DNA of 64,000 nt, taken from NCBI RefSeq assembly GCF_001513955.1, contig NZ_KQ948144.1, forward strand, positions 1,485,220-1,549,219. Direction: 5' to 3'. Positions 47,971 through 57,040 of this stretch are shown in pieces; the stretch's first letter is position 1, and each line of letters begins with the position of its first letter. The position numbers and the translations under genes are program-made. The notes beneath the pieces are model-generated. The model was not told where the DNA came from, searched no databases, and saw only the letters and a list, made by a program, of their open reading frames with translations. This DNA is from Streptomyces pseudovenezuelae (lineage in GTDB: Bacteria; Actinomycetota; Actinomycetes; Streptomycetales; Streptomycetaceae).

Positions 47971-50165
47971 TCCCGCACCGGCCGGATCCCCTCCAGGGTC
48001 GGCACCACGGGCTTGATCGTGCCGTCCACCGCGAACTCCATGCGGTCGACGGTGGTTTCGCGGTGCATCCCGTCCCCGCCGGGCCTCCCCGGCCCGTTCA
48101 GGGCGAACCGGTGGTAGACGATGTACCAGTCGTCGGTGCCGGGGACGTTCACCACGGAGTGGTGACCGGTGGCGAGGACGCCGTACTCGGGACGCTTGGA
48201 CAGGATCGTCCCCTTCTTGGTCCACGGGCCGAGCGGGGACGGTCCCGTCGCATAGGCGACGTGGTAGTTCTCGCTGCGGGTGTCGTCCTCGGACCACATG
48301 AAGTAGTACGTGCCGTTCCGCTTGATCACGAAGGAGCCCTCGCGGAAGTTGTCCGGGGTGATGTCCTTGACCGCGGCGGCGTCGTAGGAGGTCATGTCGT
48401 CGTTCAGCGGGACGACATAGCCGTGCCCGTTGCCCCAGTACAGGTACGACGTCCCGTCGTCGTCCGTGAAGACGGCCGGGTCGATCATCTGGCCCTGCAG
48501 CGAACCGCCCTTCGCCACCAGGGGCTTGCCGAGCGCGTCCTTGAACGGGCCTGCGGGGGAGTCCGCCACCGCCACACCGATCTGCTGCTCGGCGCAGAAG
48601 TAGAACCAGTACTTCCCGTCCCGCTCGGCGATCGCCGGAGCCCACGCGTACTTGTCGGCCCACGACACGTCCGCGCCGAGGTCGAGGACGACCCCGTGGT
48701 CCTTCCAGTGGACCAGGTCCTTCGACGAGTACGCCTTGAACCGCGTCCCGCTCCAGCCGTTGAAGCCGTCGGTCGTCGGGTAGATCCAGTACTCGCCGTC
48801 GAGATAGTGCACGTCCGGGTCGGCGTTGAGGCCGGGCAGGACCGGACTGCCGGTCGGCACGGCCTCGACGGTCCATCCGCGGGTCGTCCCGTCGGCCGCC
48901 GTCACGGTGTACTTCTGCGGCTTGCGGAAGTCCCGCCGGGTGCCGGACCCAGGGGTGACCGTGGCGCCCGCGCCGACCGCCAACTGCGGTGCGAGACGGG
49001 TGAGATCGGTGCCCGGCCGCATCGGCAGCACGACCTTCGAGGCCGCCTCCGTGACGATCGCGTACCCCTTCTGGCCGGAAGCCGTCGCGTCCACGACCGA
49101 GGCCCCGGTCGCCGGATACGCGCCGAGCAGACGGTCGTACTCGGCCTGCGTCACCGGAAGAACCGTCCCGTGCCGGGGACTCGCGGGCAGCTGGTAGTTC
49201 GTGGACGGGGTCCACGTGCCCGAGTCGAGGTCGGTGGTCTCGAAGGGGACGTACCCGCGACCGCCGTACTCGTCGATGAACAGGTACCACTTCTTCTCGG
49301 TGTTCGACCTGAACACCGTCGGACCCTCACCGCGGTCCATCGCACCGCTGCCGATGCAGTCCGCGACCAGGTCGTACTTGGTCGAGGTCAGACTCGTCGA
49401 CTTCTCGCCGGTGATGAACTTGGCGCAGGGCGAGCTGGAGGTGGGGTCCCGCTCGTCCTTGGTGTAGCGGTAATAGGTGTCCTTGTACTTCACGACCGTC
49501 GAGTCGATGACCGAGTAGCCGGGGTCGTCCCAGACCTTGGGCGCGCTGAAGGTGCGGAAGTCCTTGGTGGTCGCGTACAGCATCTTGTTGTACGTCGATC
49601 CCGTGTGCCCGGGGTCGTCGTCGGCGTACAGCTTCGACGCCCAGAAGACGACGTACGCACCGAGGCTGTCGTCCCAGTAGGCCTCCGGCGCCCAGGTGTT
49701 GCCCGCGTTGTCGGGGGCCACCTTCACCAGCCGCTGGTCCGTCCAGTGCACCAGGTCGGTGGACTCCCAGATCATGACGGACTTGCTGCCGTGCCGCTGG
49801 ACGTCGTCCCAACTGCCGCTGCTGTTCCGGTACATGCGCAGGTCGGTGGCGATCAGGTAGAACCTGTCGCCCTTCGGCGAGCGGATCACGAAGGGATCGC
49901 GCAGGCCCTTCTCCCCGGTCGTCGAGGTCAGCACCGGCTTGCCCTGGTTCAGCTCGCGCCAGTGCAGGGGGTCGTTGCCGCGGCTGAGCGCGTAGCGGAT
50001 CTGCTCGCCGTCGGCCGTGCCCTCGCCGGTGAAGTAGGCGAAGAGATAGCCGGCGTACTTGGGGTGGCTCACGGGCGGTGCTCCTGAGAGGGCGGAACCG
50101 GGCGGTGCGGTCAGAAGGGACAGCAGTAGCGAGAGACAGGCGACGAGGAGGATGCGTGGGCGCAT
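47967..50165 (-). CDS. Secreted protein with two GH43 domains
   Basis: The 732-residue protein has a signal peptide (1-25). The first GH43-type propeller lies at about 35-330 (GLRDPFVIRSPKGDRFYLIATDLRMY, PEAYWDDSLGAYVVFWAS, DRGEGPTVF). A DUF5018-like linker domain follows (about 335-430: PQLAVGAGATVTP, KYTVTAADGTTRGWTV). The second GH43 domain is at about 440-725 (VLPGLNADPDVHYLDGEYWIYPT, MIDPAVFTDDDGTSYLYWG, FREGSFVIKRNGTYYFMW). Each domain shows Asp/Asp/Glu candidates. It probably trims arabinan or arabinogalactan side chains of pectin. A CGAAAGTTTCG palindrome lies in the divergent upstream gap. Confidence 0.9.
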   Translation of the reverse strand: MRPRILLVACLSLLLSLLTAPPGSALSGAPPVSHPKYAGYLFAYFTGEGTADGEQIRYALSRGNDPLHWRELNQGKPVLTSTTGEKGLRDPFVIRSPKGDRFYLIATDLRMYRNSSGSWDDVQRHGSKSVMIWESTDLVHWTDQRLVKVAPDNAGNTWAPEAYWDDSLGAYVVFWASKLYADDDPGHTGSTYNKMLYATTKDFRTFSAPKVWDDPGYSVIDSTVVKYKDTYYRYTKDERDPTSSSPCAKFITGEKSTSLTSTKYDLVADCIGSGAMDRGEGPTVFRSNTEKKWYLFIDEYGGRGYVPFETTDLDSGTWTPSTNYQLPASPRHGTVLPVTQAEYDRLLGAYPATGASVVDATASGQKGYAIVTEAASKVVLPMRPGTDLTRLAPQLAVGAGATVTPGSGTRRDFRKPQKYTVTAADGTTRGWTVEAVPTGSPVLPGLNADPDVHYLDGEYWIYPTTDGFNGWSGTRFKAYSSKDLVHWKDHGVVLDLGADVSWADKYAWAPAIAERDGKYWFYFCAEQQIGVAVADSPAGPFKDALGKPLVAKGGSLQGQMIDPAVFTDDDGTSYLYWGNGHGYVVPLNDDMTSYDAAAVKDITPDNFREGSFVIKRNGTYYFMWSEDDTRSENYHVAYATGPSPLGPWTKKGTILSKRPEYGVLATGHHSVVNVPGTDDWYIVYHRFALNGPGRPGGDGMHRETTVDRMEFAVDGTIKPVVPTLEGIRPVRD

Positions 50166-50278
50166 GTCGCTCCTGGAGATGTGGGGGTGTGGGGGTTTCT
50201 GTTGAGGGCTGTGCGCGCCTTCGGAGTGTTACGAGCGAGACACAGCACGTCAATCGGTGAGTGCGCGATCAGCGGCAG

Positions 50279-50289
50279 CGAAAGTTTCG
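50279..50289. promoter_or_regulatory. CGAAA-N-TTTCG palindrome between GH43 and PL9 pseudogene
   Basis: CGAAAGTTTCG lies 114 bases upstream of the double GH43 gene and 84 bases before the PL9 pseudogene, followed by another CTTTCG. The CGAAA-N-TTTCG form is known from Streptomyces xylanase promoters (recalled). It marks this gap as a hemicellulose-type control region. Confidence 0.55.
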
Positions 50290-50372
50290 GTTGCTTTCGT
50301 CGTGCCACGGCAACCTCGCCGGCCGTGGCGGCGACTTCGGGGCGCCCCCTTCGCCGAGGAAAGGAACGCCCC

Positions 50373-51463
50373 GTGCGGCACAGCAACGGACGCCACCGCA
50401 GGGCCCGCACGCTCTCCCTCGCCGCGGCGGTCGCCGTCGCCGCGGGCGCGGGCGGTGTGTGTCTGGGCCTGTCGGACGGCGGGGCCGAGGCCGCGTCGAG
50501 GACGGTCACGGTCTCCACCACGGCCCGGCTGGAGGCGGCGGTGCGGAACGCGACCGCGGGCACGGTCATCCAGGTCCGCGCCGGGACGTACACCCCGTCG
50601 GCCACCCTCAGGGGCACGGCGAACGGCACGCGCTCGGCACCGATCACCCTGCGGGCGTACGGCGGCGAGAAGGTGCGGATCGACGGGTCCGGGCCGGCTC
50701 CCGGGTCCTGGCTGGCCGGGATCGACGGCGACCACTGGACCGTCCGGAACCTCACCTTCAAGAACTCGCCGGCCCAGGGCCTCGTCGTCACCTCCTCCGA
50801 GGCGACGGGACCAGGGACAACCTCGTGCGGAACCTGGACAGTCACGGCAACTACGACCCCGCCGGGCACGGTCGCAACGCCGACGGGATCGCCGTGAAGT
50901 TCGGCTCCGGGACCGGCAACCGGATCACCGGGGCGCGCCTGTACGGCAACTCCGACGACGGCATCGACCTGTGGCAGTTCTCCTCGCCGGTCACCGTCGA
51001 GCACAGCTGGGCCTTCGGGAACGGCAGGAACCGGTGGCGGGACCGCGCCTTCGAGGGCGACGGCAACGGGTTCGAGCTGGGCGGCGGCGTGACGGTGGCG
51101 CACCTCGTCCATGACGACGCGGCCTGGGGCAACGCCCTGAACGGGTTCAACGCGACCTCCAACACCGGGGCGATCGTGCTCAGCCGCAACACGGCGTACT
51201 CCAACGGCGAGGCCGGGTTCCACTTTGCCGGCGGCCGGGCCCGGCTGGCGCGCAACCTCGCGGCGGGCAACCGGGGCGGCCTGTCGGAACTGGGTCCGGC
51301 CACGGTGTCCGCGGCGAACAACTGGGACGCGGGCGTGCCGACTCCGGTGTTCCGGTCGACGGACGCCGGCACGGCGTACGGCGCCCGCGGTACGGACGGG
51401 TCGTTGCCCGCCACGCCCTTCCTGACCACCGGCTCCACCACGGTGGGCACCACGATGAACTGA
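50373..51463 (+). pseudogene. Decayed PL9 pectate lyase paralogue
   Basis: GTG 50373 (after AGGAAAGGA) opens a signal peptide and the PL9 N-terminal strands (TVSTTARLEAAVRNATAGTVIQVRAGTY). Near 50795 about 20 codons present in the intact paralogue (TGTVWNNIK to GFTLT) are missing and the frame shifts. The rest continues in another frame (GDGTRDNLVRNLDSHGNYD through SDDGIDLWQFSSPVTVEH). In addition the catalytic Lys motif GNGYKLGG of the paralogue reads GNGFELGG, a Lys-to-Glu change. Two independent losses make it inactive. Confidence 0.88.
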
Positions 51464-51478
51464 GCGGCCGAACGGGGA

Positions 51479-51510
51479 AACGCCCCGCCTGTCGTCACAG
51501 GCGGGGCGTT
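51479..51510. terminator. Strong hairpin terminator
   Basis: aacgccccgcctgt (51479-51492) pairs perfectly with acaggcggggcgtt (51497-51510) around a 4-base loop. It is bidirectional in form and lies 16 bases after the PL9 pseudogene. Confidence 0.85.
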
Positions 51511-51796
51511 CCTCGTGCCGGCCCGAGGGGGGCTCCAGCCGGCAGCTGCCGGCTGAGGGGGGCTCAGGCCGGCAGGTCTCTGCGGTCGTACTCCGTCATC
51601 CAGGCACTACCAAGGACGACGAAGGCGACCGAATGGTTGTTCCCCCACCTCGAACTCGTGGTGAGGAAGTGCGTCGCGTGCCGCGTGGAGGCCGTGGGAA
51701 CGGCCCGGCGGACTCCACGCACCACCTGTGTGGTCGCCGAAGGGCAAAGGGTTGCCGCCCCGGCGGAGGTTTTTCGGCGGGACTCCGCACCGAGGG
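51511..51796. other. Intergenic stretch, possible gene remnant on minus strand
   Basis: It lies between the terminator and the regulator gene end at 51797. A minus-strand frame ending MTEYDRRDLPA at 51564 looks like a coding tail, but no start, family or ribosome site could be found. Two ggcagctgccggctgagggg-like blocks lie near 51541. Nothing else seen. Confidence 0.4.
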
Positions 51797-52645
51797 CTAC
51801 CCCCCGTCCGCCGACCCGTCGTCCTGGGCCGCGAAGCCGCCCTTGACGGCGAGGTCCCCGGACCGCGCGGTCGCCGTCGCCGTGTAGGTGTCGTCCTTCG
51901 CGTTCCGGCCGCCGCGCTCGTGGTTGTACTGTCCCGCGAACACCCACTCGCCCTTCGGGACCTTACGGCCGTCCTTGAGCACCCACGTGTAGACGAGGAA
52001 ACCGTCCTTCTCGGCGACCGTCAGCGTGAAGTCGTCCTCGGGCAGGGAGCGCCAGGCGCCGGAACTGGTGACGCCACCGGTCTGCGCGATCCGCACCTCG
52101 ACCGTGAGGGCGGTCAGTTCCGCGGAGGTCTTGAGGGTCAGATTGCTCTGCGCCCAGAACTCGTTGCTGTGCGTGTCCAGTGAGCCGTCCGACCACAGCG
52201 GACCGTCCTGGACACCCGGGGCCGGCCCCTCGGCGGAGGCGCTCGGTGCCCCCGAGGGCGTGGCGCTCGGCGTGCCGGACCGGTGCGTGGGGGCGCTGCT
52301 CGGCGCCGGAACCGCCGACCGGAAGGGCGGACGGCTCGTCGCGTCGGGGGAGGGGGTGGGCGTGCCCGTGGCGGCGACCGACGTCTGCGCGGCCGGCTCG
52401 TCCTTCACCGCGGACGCCACCGCGTACCCGCCGAGGCCCAGCACACAGGCGACCGCGGCCGTGGCGCTCACCACCCGCACCCAGCCGTACAGCGGCGGCC
52501 GCGTCGCCCGGTGGTCGGGGCGGGTCTTCTCCGACATGCCACGCTCGACCCGGGCGAGGATCTGCTCGCGGTTCGGTGTGTGCGCCTCGGCCGCGTCCTG
52601 CAGCCGGGCGCGCAGTTCGCCGTGCACGTCCCGCTGCATGGTCAT
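51797..52645 (-). CDS. Membrane protein coupled to ECF sigma factor, possible anti-sigma factor
   Basis: The 282-residue protein has a cytoplasmic N-terminal 55 residues (HGELRARLQDAAEAHTPNREQILARVERGM) and one membrane helix (VVSATAAVACVLGLGGYAVASA). A long Ser/Thr/Pro-rich outside linker follows, then a folded C-terminal domain (LTLKTSAELTALTVEVRIAQTGGV to GEWVFAGQYNHE). No zinc motif is seen. ATG 52645 overlaps the sigma factor stop. That coupling and topology are typical of regulators that hold an ECF sigma factor at the membrane, but the family is not recognised. Confidence 0.72.
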   Translation of the reverse strand: MTMQRDVHGELRARLQDAAEAHTPNREQILARVERGMSEKTRPDHRATRPPLYGWVRVVSATAAVACVLGLGGYAVASAVKDEPAAQTSVAATGTPTPSPDATSRPPFRSAVPAPSSAPTHRSGTPSATPSGAPSASAEGPAPGVQDGPLWSDGSLDTHSNEFWAQSNLTLKTSAELTALTVEVRIAQTGGVTSSGAWRSLPEDDFTLTVAEKDGFLVYTWVLKDGRKVPKGEWVFAGQYNHERGGRNAKDDTYTATATARSGDLAVKGGFAAQDDGSADGG

Positions 52646-53208
52646 CGGTCCCTTCCTCCGGTGTCACTGGTGCGCGCCATCGCGGCGTGCACCCTCAGCG
52701 GAGCGTTCCGGGGGCCGAGCAGCCGCTGCAACTCGGCCATCCCCTTGGAGGTCTGGCTCTTAACCGTACCGACCGACACACCCAGGGCCAGCGCGGTGTC
52801 CTTCTCGGACAGGTCGAACGCGTGCCGCAGCACCACACACGCCCGCTTGCGGAACGGCAGCCTGCGCAGCGCCTCCTGGACGTCGACCGTGCCCGCCACG
52901 TCGGGGTTCTCGACCTTCTCCTCGCGCTGGGACCAGAACAGGGCGATGCGCCGGCGCTCACGGACCGCGCTGCGGATACGGGTGCGGGCCAGGTTGGCGA
53001 CCACTCCGCGCGCGTACGCCGCCGGGTGATCGGCCGCGCGCACCCGGTCCCAGCGGTGCCACAGCGCCAGCAGCGCGTCCGCCGCCAGGTCGTCGGCGGC
53101 GTCCGGCTCACCGGTCAGCAGGTGGGCGAGACGGGACAGTTCGGCATAGTGGCGTTCGAAGAAGGCGTGGAACTCCACGGAGGCGGCGTCGTCGACGACT
53201 GTGCCCAC
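52642..53208 (-). CDS. ECF sigma factor, SigE-family (actinobacterial type)
   Basis: The 188-residue protein has region 2 at about 12-80 (FHAFFERHYAELSRLAHLLTGEPDAADDLAADALLALWHRWDRV) and region 4 at about 110-165 (RRLPFRKRACVVLRHAFDLSEKDTALALGVSVGTVKSQTSKGMAEL). GTG 53208 has GGGAG upstream. It directs RNA polymerase to its own regulon, probably under control of the coupled membrane protein. Confidence 0.88.
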   Translation of the reverse strand: MGTVVDDAASVEFHAFFERHYAELSRLAHLLTGEPDAADDLAADALLALWHRWDRVRAADHPAAYARGVVANLARTRIRSAVRERRRIALFWSQREEKVENPDVAGTVDVQEALRRLPFRKRACVVLRHAFDLSEKDTALALGVSVGTVKSQTSKGMAELQRLLGPRNAPLRVHAAMARTSDTGGRDR

Positions 53209-53352
53209 GGGCTCCCTCTCCCTTGTGTGTCATGTGAATGACATGTGATCGTCCGGGGGTGGCCGGGCGGAGATCCGGCAGCCTAGCAGCGATCGAGTAA
53301 GCGCTCTCGTACGGGTCTTCGAACTGAGGATGACGGGTCGGACCCCGAATCC

Positions 53353-53368
53353 GTAACACGGAGAAAAC
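53353..53368 (+). promoter_or_regulatory. Possible GlnR-type site before the nucleobase permease
   Basis: GTAAC-N6-AAAAC fits loosely the Streptomyces GlnR pattern gTnAC-N6-GaAAC. A nitrogen-controlled purine permease would make sense. An AAGCGCT half-site (53299) lies nearby. Weak evidence. Confidence 0.3.
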
Positions 53369-53444
53369 CTGAGGCGCGTTCACCACAGGAACAATCCAGC
53401 CAGCATCCGCACACCGATCATTCAGGCACCAAGGAGCAGTGAGC

Positions 53445-54848
53445 ATGTCCGTCGACCGGTACTTCAGGATCTCCGAGAGGGGATCCACCTTCGCGCGTGA
53501 GATACGCGGCGGCTTCGCCACGTTCTTCACGATGGCCTACATCCTGGTCCTGAATCCCATCATCCTCGGCAGCGCGAAGGACAAGTTCGGGCACCAGCTG
53601 GATGCCGTCCAGCTCACCACGGCGACGGCCCTGGTGGCCGCGGTGATGACGATCATCATGGGTGTGGGCGGGAACCTGCCGCTCGCGCTCGCCGCCGGGC
53701 TCGGGCTGAACGCGGTCGTCGCCTTCCAGATCGCCCCGCTGATGAGCTGGGACGACGCGATGGGACTGGTCGTCCTGGAGGGGCTGCTCATCTGCGTGCT
53801 GGTGGTGACCGGTCTGCGGGAGGCCGTCATGCACGCCATCCCGCAACCGCTCAAGCAGGCGATCAGTGTCGGCATCGGGCTGTTCATCGCGTTCATCGGC
53901 TTCGTGGACGCCGGGTTCGTGAGCCGTATCCCCGACGCCGCGAACACCACCGTGCCGGTTCAGCTCGGCGGCACCGGCGCACTCACCGGCTGGCCGATCC
54001 TCGTCTTCTGTCTCGGGGTGCTGCTGACGATCGGGCTGCTCGCGCGCAAGGTCAAGGGCGCGATCCTGATCAGCATCGTGACCATGACGGTCCTCGCGAT
54101 GGTCATCAACTCGATCGCCGACATCAAGTCCTGGGGCCTGACGACACCGCAGTGGCCCGACAAGATCGTCGACACCCCCGACTTCGGCCTGATCGGCCAC
54201 TTCAGCCTGTTCGGCTCCTTCAGCGCGCCCGGCGTCGGGATCGTGACGGTCGTCCTGCTGATCTTCACGCTGATCCTGTCCGACTTCTTCGACACGATGG
54301 GCACGGTCGTCGGCATCAGCGCGGAGGCCGGGCTGCTGGACGAGGAGGGCAAGGTGCCCAACCTCGGCCGGGTCCTGCTGATCGACGGGGCCGCGGCGGT
54401 GGCCGGCGGCGCGGCGTCGGCGTCCTCCGCCACCTCGTACATCGAGTCGGCCGCCGGCGTCGGTGAAGGGTCGCGCACCGGGTTCTCGAACCTGATCACG
54501 GGCGGGCTGTTCGCGCTGGCGCTGTTCCTGACCCCGCTGCTGACCATCGTCCCGCTCCAGGCCGCCGCGCCCGCCCTGGTCGCCGTGGGCTTCCTGATGA
54601 TGACGCAGGTCAAGCACATCGACTGGGACCGCTACGACATCGCGATCCCGGCGTTCCTGACCATCGCCGTGATGCCGTTCACCTACTCGATCACCAACGG
54701 AATCGGCGCGGGCTTCCTGGCCTACGTCGTGATCAAGGTGGTGCTGGGGAAGGCCAAGGAGATCCACTGGCTGCTGTGGGCCGCCTCGGCGCTGTTCCTC
54801 GTGTACTTCGCCATCGACCCGATCGAGCAGGTGCTCGGCGCCAAGTAA
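53445..54848 (+). CDS. NCS2-family (AzgA/PbuG-like) purine permease
   Basis: The 467-residue protein has about 12-14 membrane segments. Family marks are STFAREIRGGFATFFTMAYILVLNPIIL, GNLPLALAAGLGLNAVVAF, SVGIGLFIAFIGFVDAGFV, LILSDFFDTMGTVVGIS (Asp/Phe/Asp of the substrate site) and SSATSYIESAAGVGEGSRTGFSNLITG. It imports hypoxanthine, guanine or adenine with protons. ATG 53445 is preferred over GTG 53439 because AAGGAG (53431-53436) is 8 bases from it. Confidence 0.9.
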   Translation: MSVDRYFRISERGSTFAREIRGGFATFFTMAYILVLNPIILGSAKDKFGHQLDAVQLTTATALVAAVMTIIMGVGGNLPLALAAGLGLNAVVAFQIAPLMSWDDAMGLVVLEGLLICVLVVTGLREAVMHAIPQPLKQAISVGIGLFIAFIGFVDAGFVSRIPDAANTTVPVQLGGTGALTGWPILVFCLGVLLTIGLLARKVKGAILISIVTMTVLAMVINSIADIKSWGLTTPQWPDKIVDTPDFGLIGHFSLFGSFSAPGVGIVTVVLLIFTLILSDFFDTMGTVVGISAEAGLLDEEGKVPNLGRVLLIDGAAAVAGGAASASSATSYIESAAGVGEGSRTGFSNLITGGLFALALFLTPLLTIVPLQAAAPALVAVGFLMMTQVKHIDWDRYDIAIPAFLTIAVMPFTYSITNGIGAGFLAYVVIKVVLGKAKEIHWLLWAASALFLVYFAIDPIEQVLGAK

Positions 54849-54860
54849 CCACCGAAGGAC

Positions 54861-56312
54861 TCAGTTCTTCAGGGCCGCCTCCATCATGGCCTTGGCCACG
54901 GGGGCGGCCAGTCCGTTGCCGCTCACCTCCGAGCGGGCCGCGTTGGACTGCTCCACGACCACCGCCACGGCGACCTCCTTGCCGTCGGCCTTGCCGTAGG
55001 ACGTGAACCAGGCGTACGGCGTCTTGCTGTTGTTCTCGCCGTGCTGGGCGGTGCCCGTCTTGCCGCCGACCGTCACGCCGTCGATCCTGGCGTTGGTGCC
55101 GGTGCCGTCCGTGATCACCGACTGCATCGCCGACTGGAGTTGCTCCGCCGTGCGAGAGCTGACGATCTGCTTCGTGCTCGCCTCGTCGTCGTAGTTCTTC
55201 AGGACGTCGCCGCCGTGGTCGGTGACCGTCGACACCATGTGCGGCGAGACCAGCTTGCCGCCGTTGGCTATGGCCGCGGAGACCATGGCCATCTGGAGCG
55301 GGGTGGCCGTGACGTCGTACTGGCCGATACCGGTCAGGGCCGTCGAGGACTTGTCCATGTCGGAGGGGTAGACGCTGGTGTACGCCCGCACCGGCACGTC
55401 CTGCTGGTCGTCGTTGAAGCCGAACTTCTCGGCCATCGCCCGGACCTTGTCCTGGCCGAGGTCGACGGCCATCTTCGCGAAGACGGTGTTGCAGGAGTAC
55501 TCGAGCGCGACCCGGATCGAGGCGTTCTCGCAGGGTGCCGAGGCGCTTTCGTTCCCCAGCGGGGTCACCGTGCCCGGCAGGGTGTACGGGTCCGGGCTGA
55601 CGGTCTTCTCGTCCACCGAGGAGTACAGGCCGTCCTCCAGCGCGGCCGCGGCCACCACCAGCTTGAACGTCGAGCCGGGCGGCAGCGGCTGGCGCAGCGC
55701 ACGGTTGGTGAGCGGCTTGTCGGAGTCCGCGGTGAGCTGCTTCCAGGCCGTGCCCGCGGTGTTGGCGTCCGTCAGCGAGGACGGGTCGTAGGAGGGCGTC
55801 GACACGACCGCAAGGATCTTGCCGGTCGCCGGGTCGATCGCGACGGCCGCGCCCTTCTTGTCGCCGAGCGCGTCGTACGCGGCCTTCTGCACGGCCGGGT
55901 CGATCGTCGTGATCACATCACCGGGCTCGGCCCGTTGATCGGTGACCGTGTCCATGACGGTCTTCAGCCGGCTGTCCGTGCCGTTGAGGAGGTCGGCGTA
56001 GATGCCCTCCAGCTGGGTCGGGGCGTAGGCCTGCGAGGCGTAGCCCGTCACCGCCGCGTACAGCTTGCCGTTCGTGTAGGTCCGCTTGTACGCGAGGTCG
56101 CTGTCCGTCGTCCTCGCGGAACCCGTCACGGCCTTTCCGGCCACGATGATGTTCCCGAGCGGCGAGGAGTACGTCTCGATCGCGTTCCGCCGGTTGTCGT
56201 TGTCGTCCGCGAGTGCCTGGCCCTCGTAGAACTGCACCCAGGTCGCTCGGATCAGCAGAGCGAACACCAGGAGCAGCGCGAAGACCGATGCCCGCCTGAT
56301 CGTCTTGTTCAT
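54861..56312 (-). CDS. Penicillin-binding protein (class B transpeptidase, PbpA-like)
   Basis: The 483-residue protein has one N-terminal membrane helix (ASVFALLLVFALLIRATWVQFYEG), a dimer-type domain and a transpeptidase domain. The latter carries the active-site set PGSTFK (SxxK, about residue 220), YSCN (SxN) and GGKTGTAQ (KTG). It cross-links peptidoglycan on the outer face. ATG 56312 begins MNKTIRRASVF, as in Streptomyces PbpA-like proteins. A longer frame from 56363 is less likely. It lacks the usual rodA/ftsW neighbour, so it is a stand-alone paralogue. Confidence 0.9.
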   Translation of the reverse strand: MNKTIRRASVFALLLVFALLIRATWVQFYEGQALADDNDNRRNAIETYSSPLGNIIVAGKAVTGSARTTDSDLAYKRTYTNGKLYAAVTGYASQAYAPTQLEGIYADLLNGTDSRLKTVMDTVTDQRAEPGDVITTIDPAVQKAAYDALGDKKGAAVAIDPATGKILAVVSTPSYDPSSLTDANTAGTAWKQLTADSDKPLTNRALRQPLPPGSTFKLVVAAAALEDGLYSSVDEKTVSPDPYTLPGTVTPLGNESASAPCENASIRVALEYSCNTVFAKMAVDLGQDKVRAMAEKFGFNDDQQDVPVRAYTSVYPSDMDKSSTALTGIGQYDVTATPLQMAMVSAAIANGGKLVSPHMVSTVTDHGGDVLKNYDDEASTKQIVSSRTAEQLQSAMQSVITDGTGTNARIDGVTVGGKTGTAQHGENNSKTPYAWFTSYGKADGKEVAVAVVVEQSNAARSEVSGNGLAAPVAKAMMEAALKN

Positions 56313-56416
56313 CCCACTAGCAGGACGATCAGGCGGGACCGGGTCGTTCCCGTCCGCCCGCATTTCTCATCGGACGTTCATCCACGGCCGCTCGCACGGC
56401 TTCCGCCACGGAGGCC

Positions 56417-56887
56417 TCACGCGTCCAGCGTCAGCACCAGCTCGTCGATCTCCGCCCCGCGCGCGTTGGCGTACCCGGACGCCTGGGCGCTCACCCGGAA
56501 ACCGCACTTCTCCAGGACGCGCAGGGAGCCGGTGTTGTCGGCGGCCGCGCGGGCGTACAGGGGACGCTCGGGCACCTGGGCGACCAGCTCGCGCAGGGCC
56601 GCGGTGGCCACGCCGCGCCCCCAGTAGGCGCGGTCGATCCAGTAGGTCACCTCGCGCTCACCCGGCTCGCCGTACACCGACGCACTGCCCACCACGTCCC
56701 CGTCCAGCAGGACCGTGCGGTGCACGGCGTCGGAGGCGCGGATCCGTTCCCAGTGGGCGTCGAAGGCGTCCCGGTCGGCCGGGTCCTTCGGGGTGAAGGC
56801 CGCCATGTGCACGGCCTCGGGGTCGTTCATCTGCCGGAAGAAGACCGGCAGATCGCTGTCATGGACTTCGCGGAGAACGATCTGCAT
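56417..56887 (-). CDS. GNAT-family N-acetyltransferase (RimJ/RimL-like)
   Basis: The 156-residue protein has the acetyl-CoA region VTYWIDRAYWGRGVATAALRELVAQ (Q/RxxGxG/A) and VLEKCGFRVSAQ. The N-terminal IVLREVHDSDLPVFFRQMNDPEAVHMAAF fits the RimJ/RimL-like branch, which modifies protein N-termini or small amines. It is probably single, 105 bases from the PBP start on the same strand. Confidence 0.85.
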   Translation of the reverse strand: MQIVLREVHDSDLPVFFRQMNDPEAVHMAAFTPKDPADRDAFDAHWERIRASDAVHRTVLLDGDVVGSASVYGEPGEREVTYWIDRAYWGRGVATAALRELVAQVPERPLYARAAADNTGSLRVLEKCGFRVSAQASGYANARGAEIDELVLTLDA

Positions 56888-56956
56888 ACCTCAGAGCGTA
56901 GGGCTTGCCGGCGGTGGGGCGGTTGTCTGTCCTCGGCTTGGTGGGGGCGGGCGTTC

Positions 56957-56979
56957 TGCGCAGTTCCCCGCGCCCCTGA
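56957..56979 (+). repeat. Dispersed intergenic repeat, copy 4
   Basis: The core tgcgcagttccccgcgccc and the following cctgag match the other copies, but the left part is shortened. It lies between the GNAT start and the IclR gene end. Confidence 0.7.
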
Positions 56980-57040
56980 GAAGCCGTGTGCGGCCTCGAC
57001 AGGGTGCGTCGGAGCGGTCCGAAGGGCGCGGGGGCCGCGC

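Noticed and set aside
53297..53308. AAGCGCT half-site before the purine permease as a third LacI-type operator
   Set aside because: Only one arm matches, and the gene has no link to sugar use.
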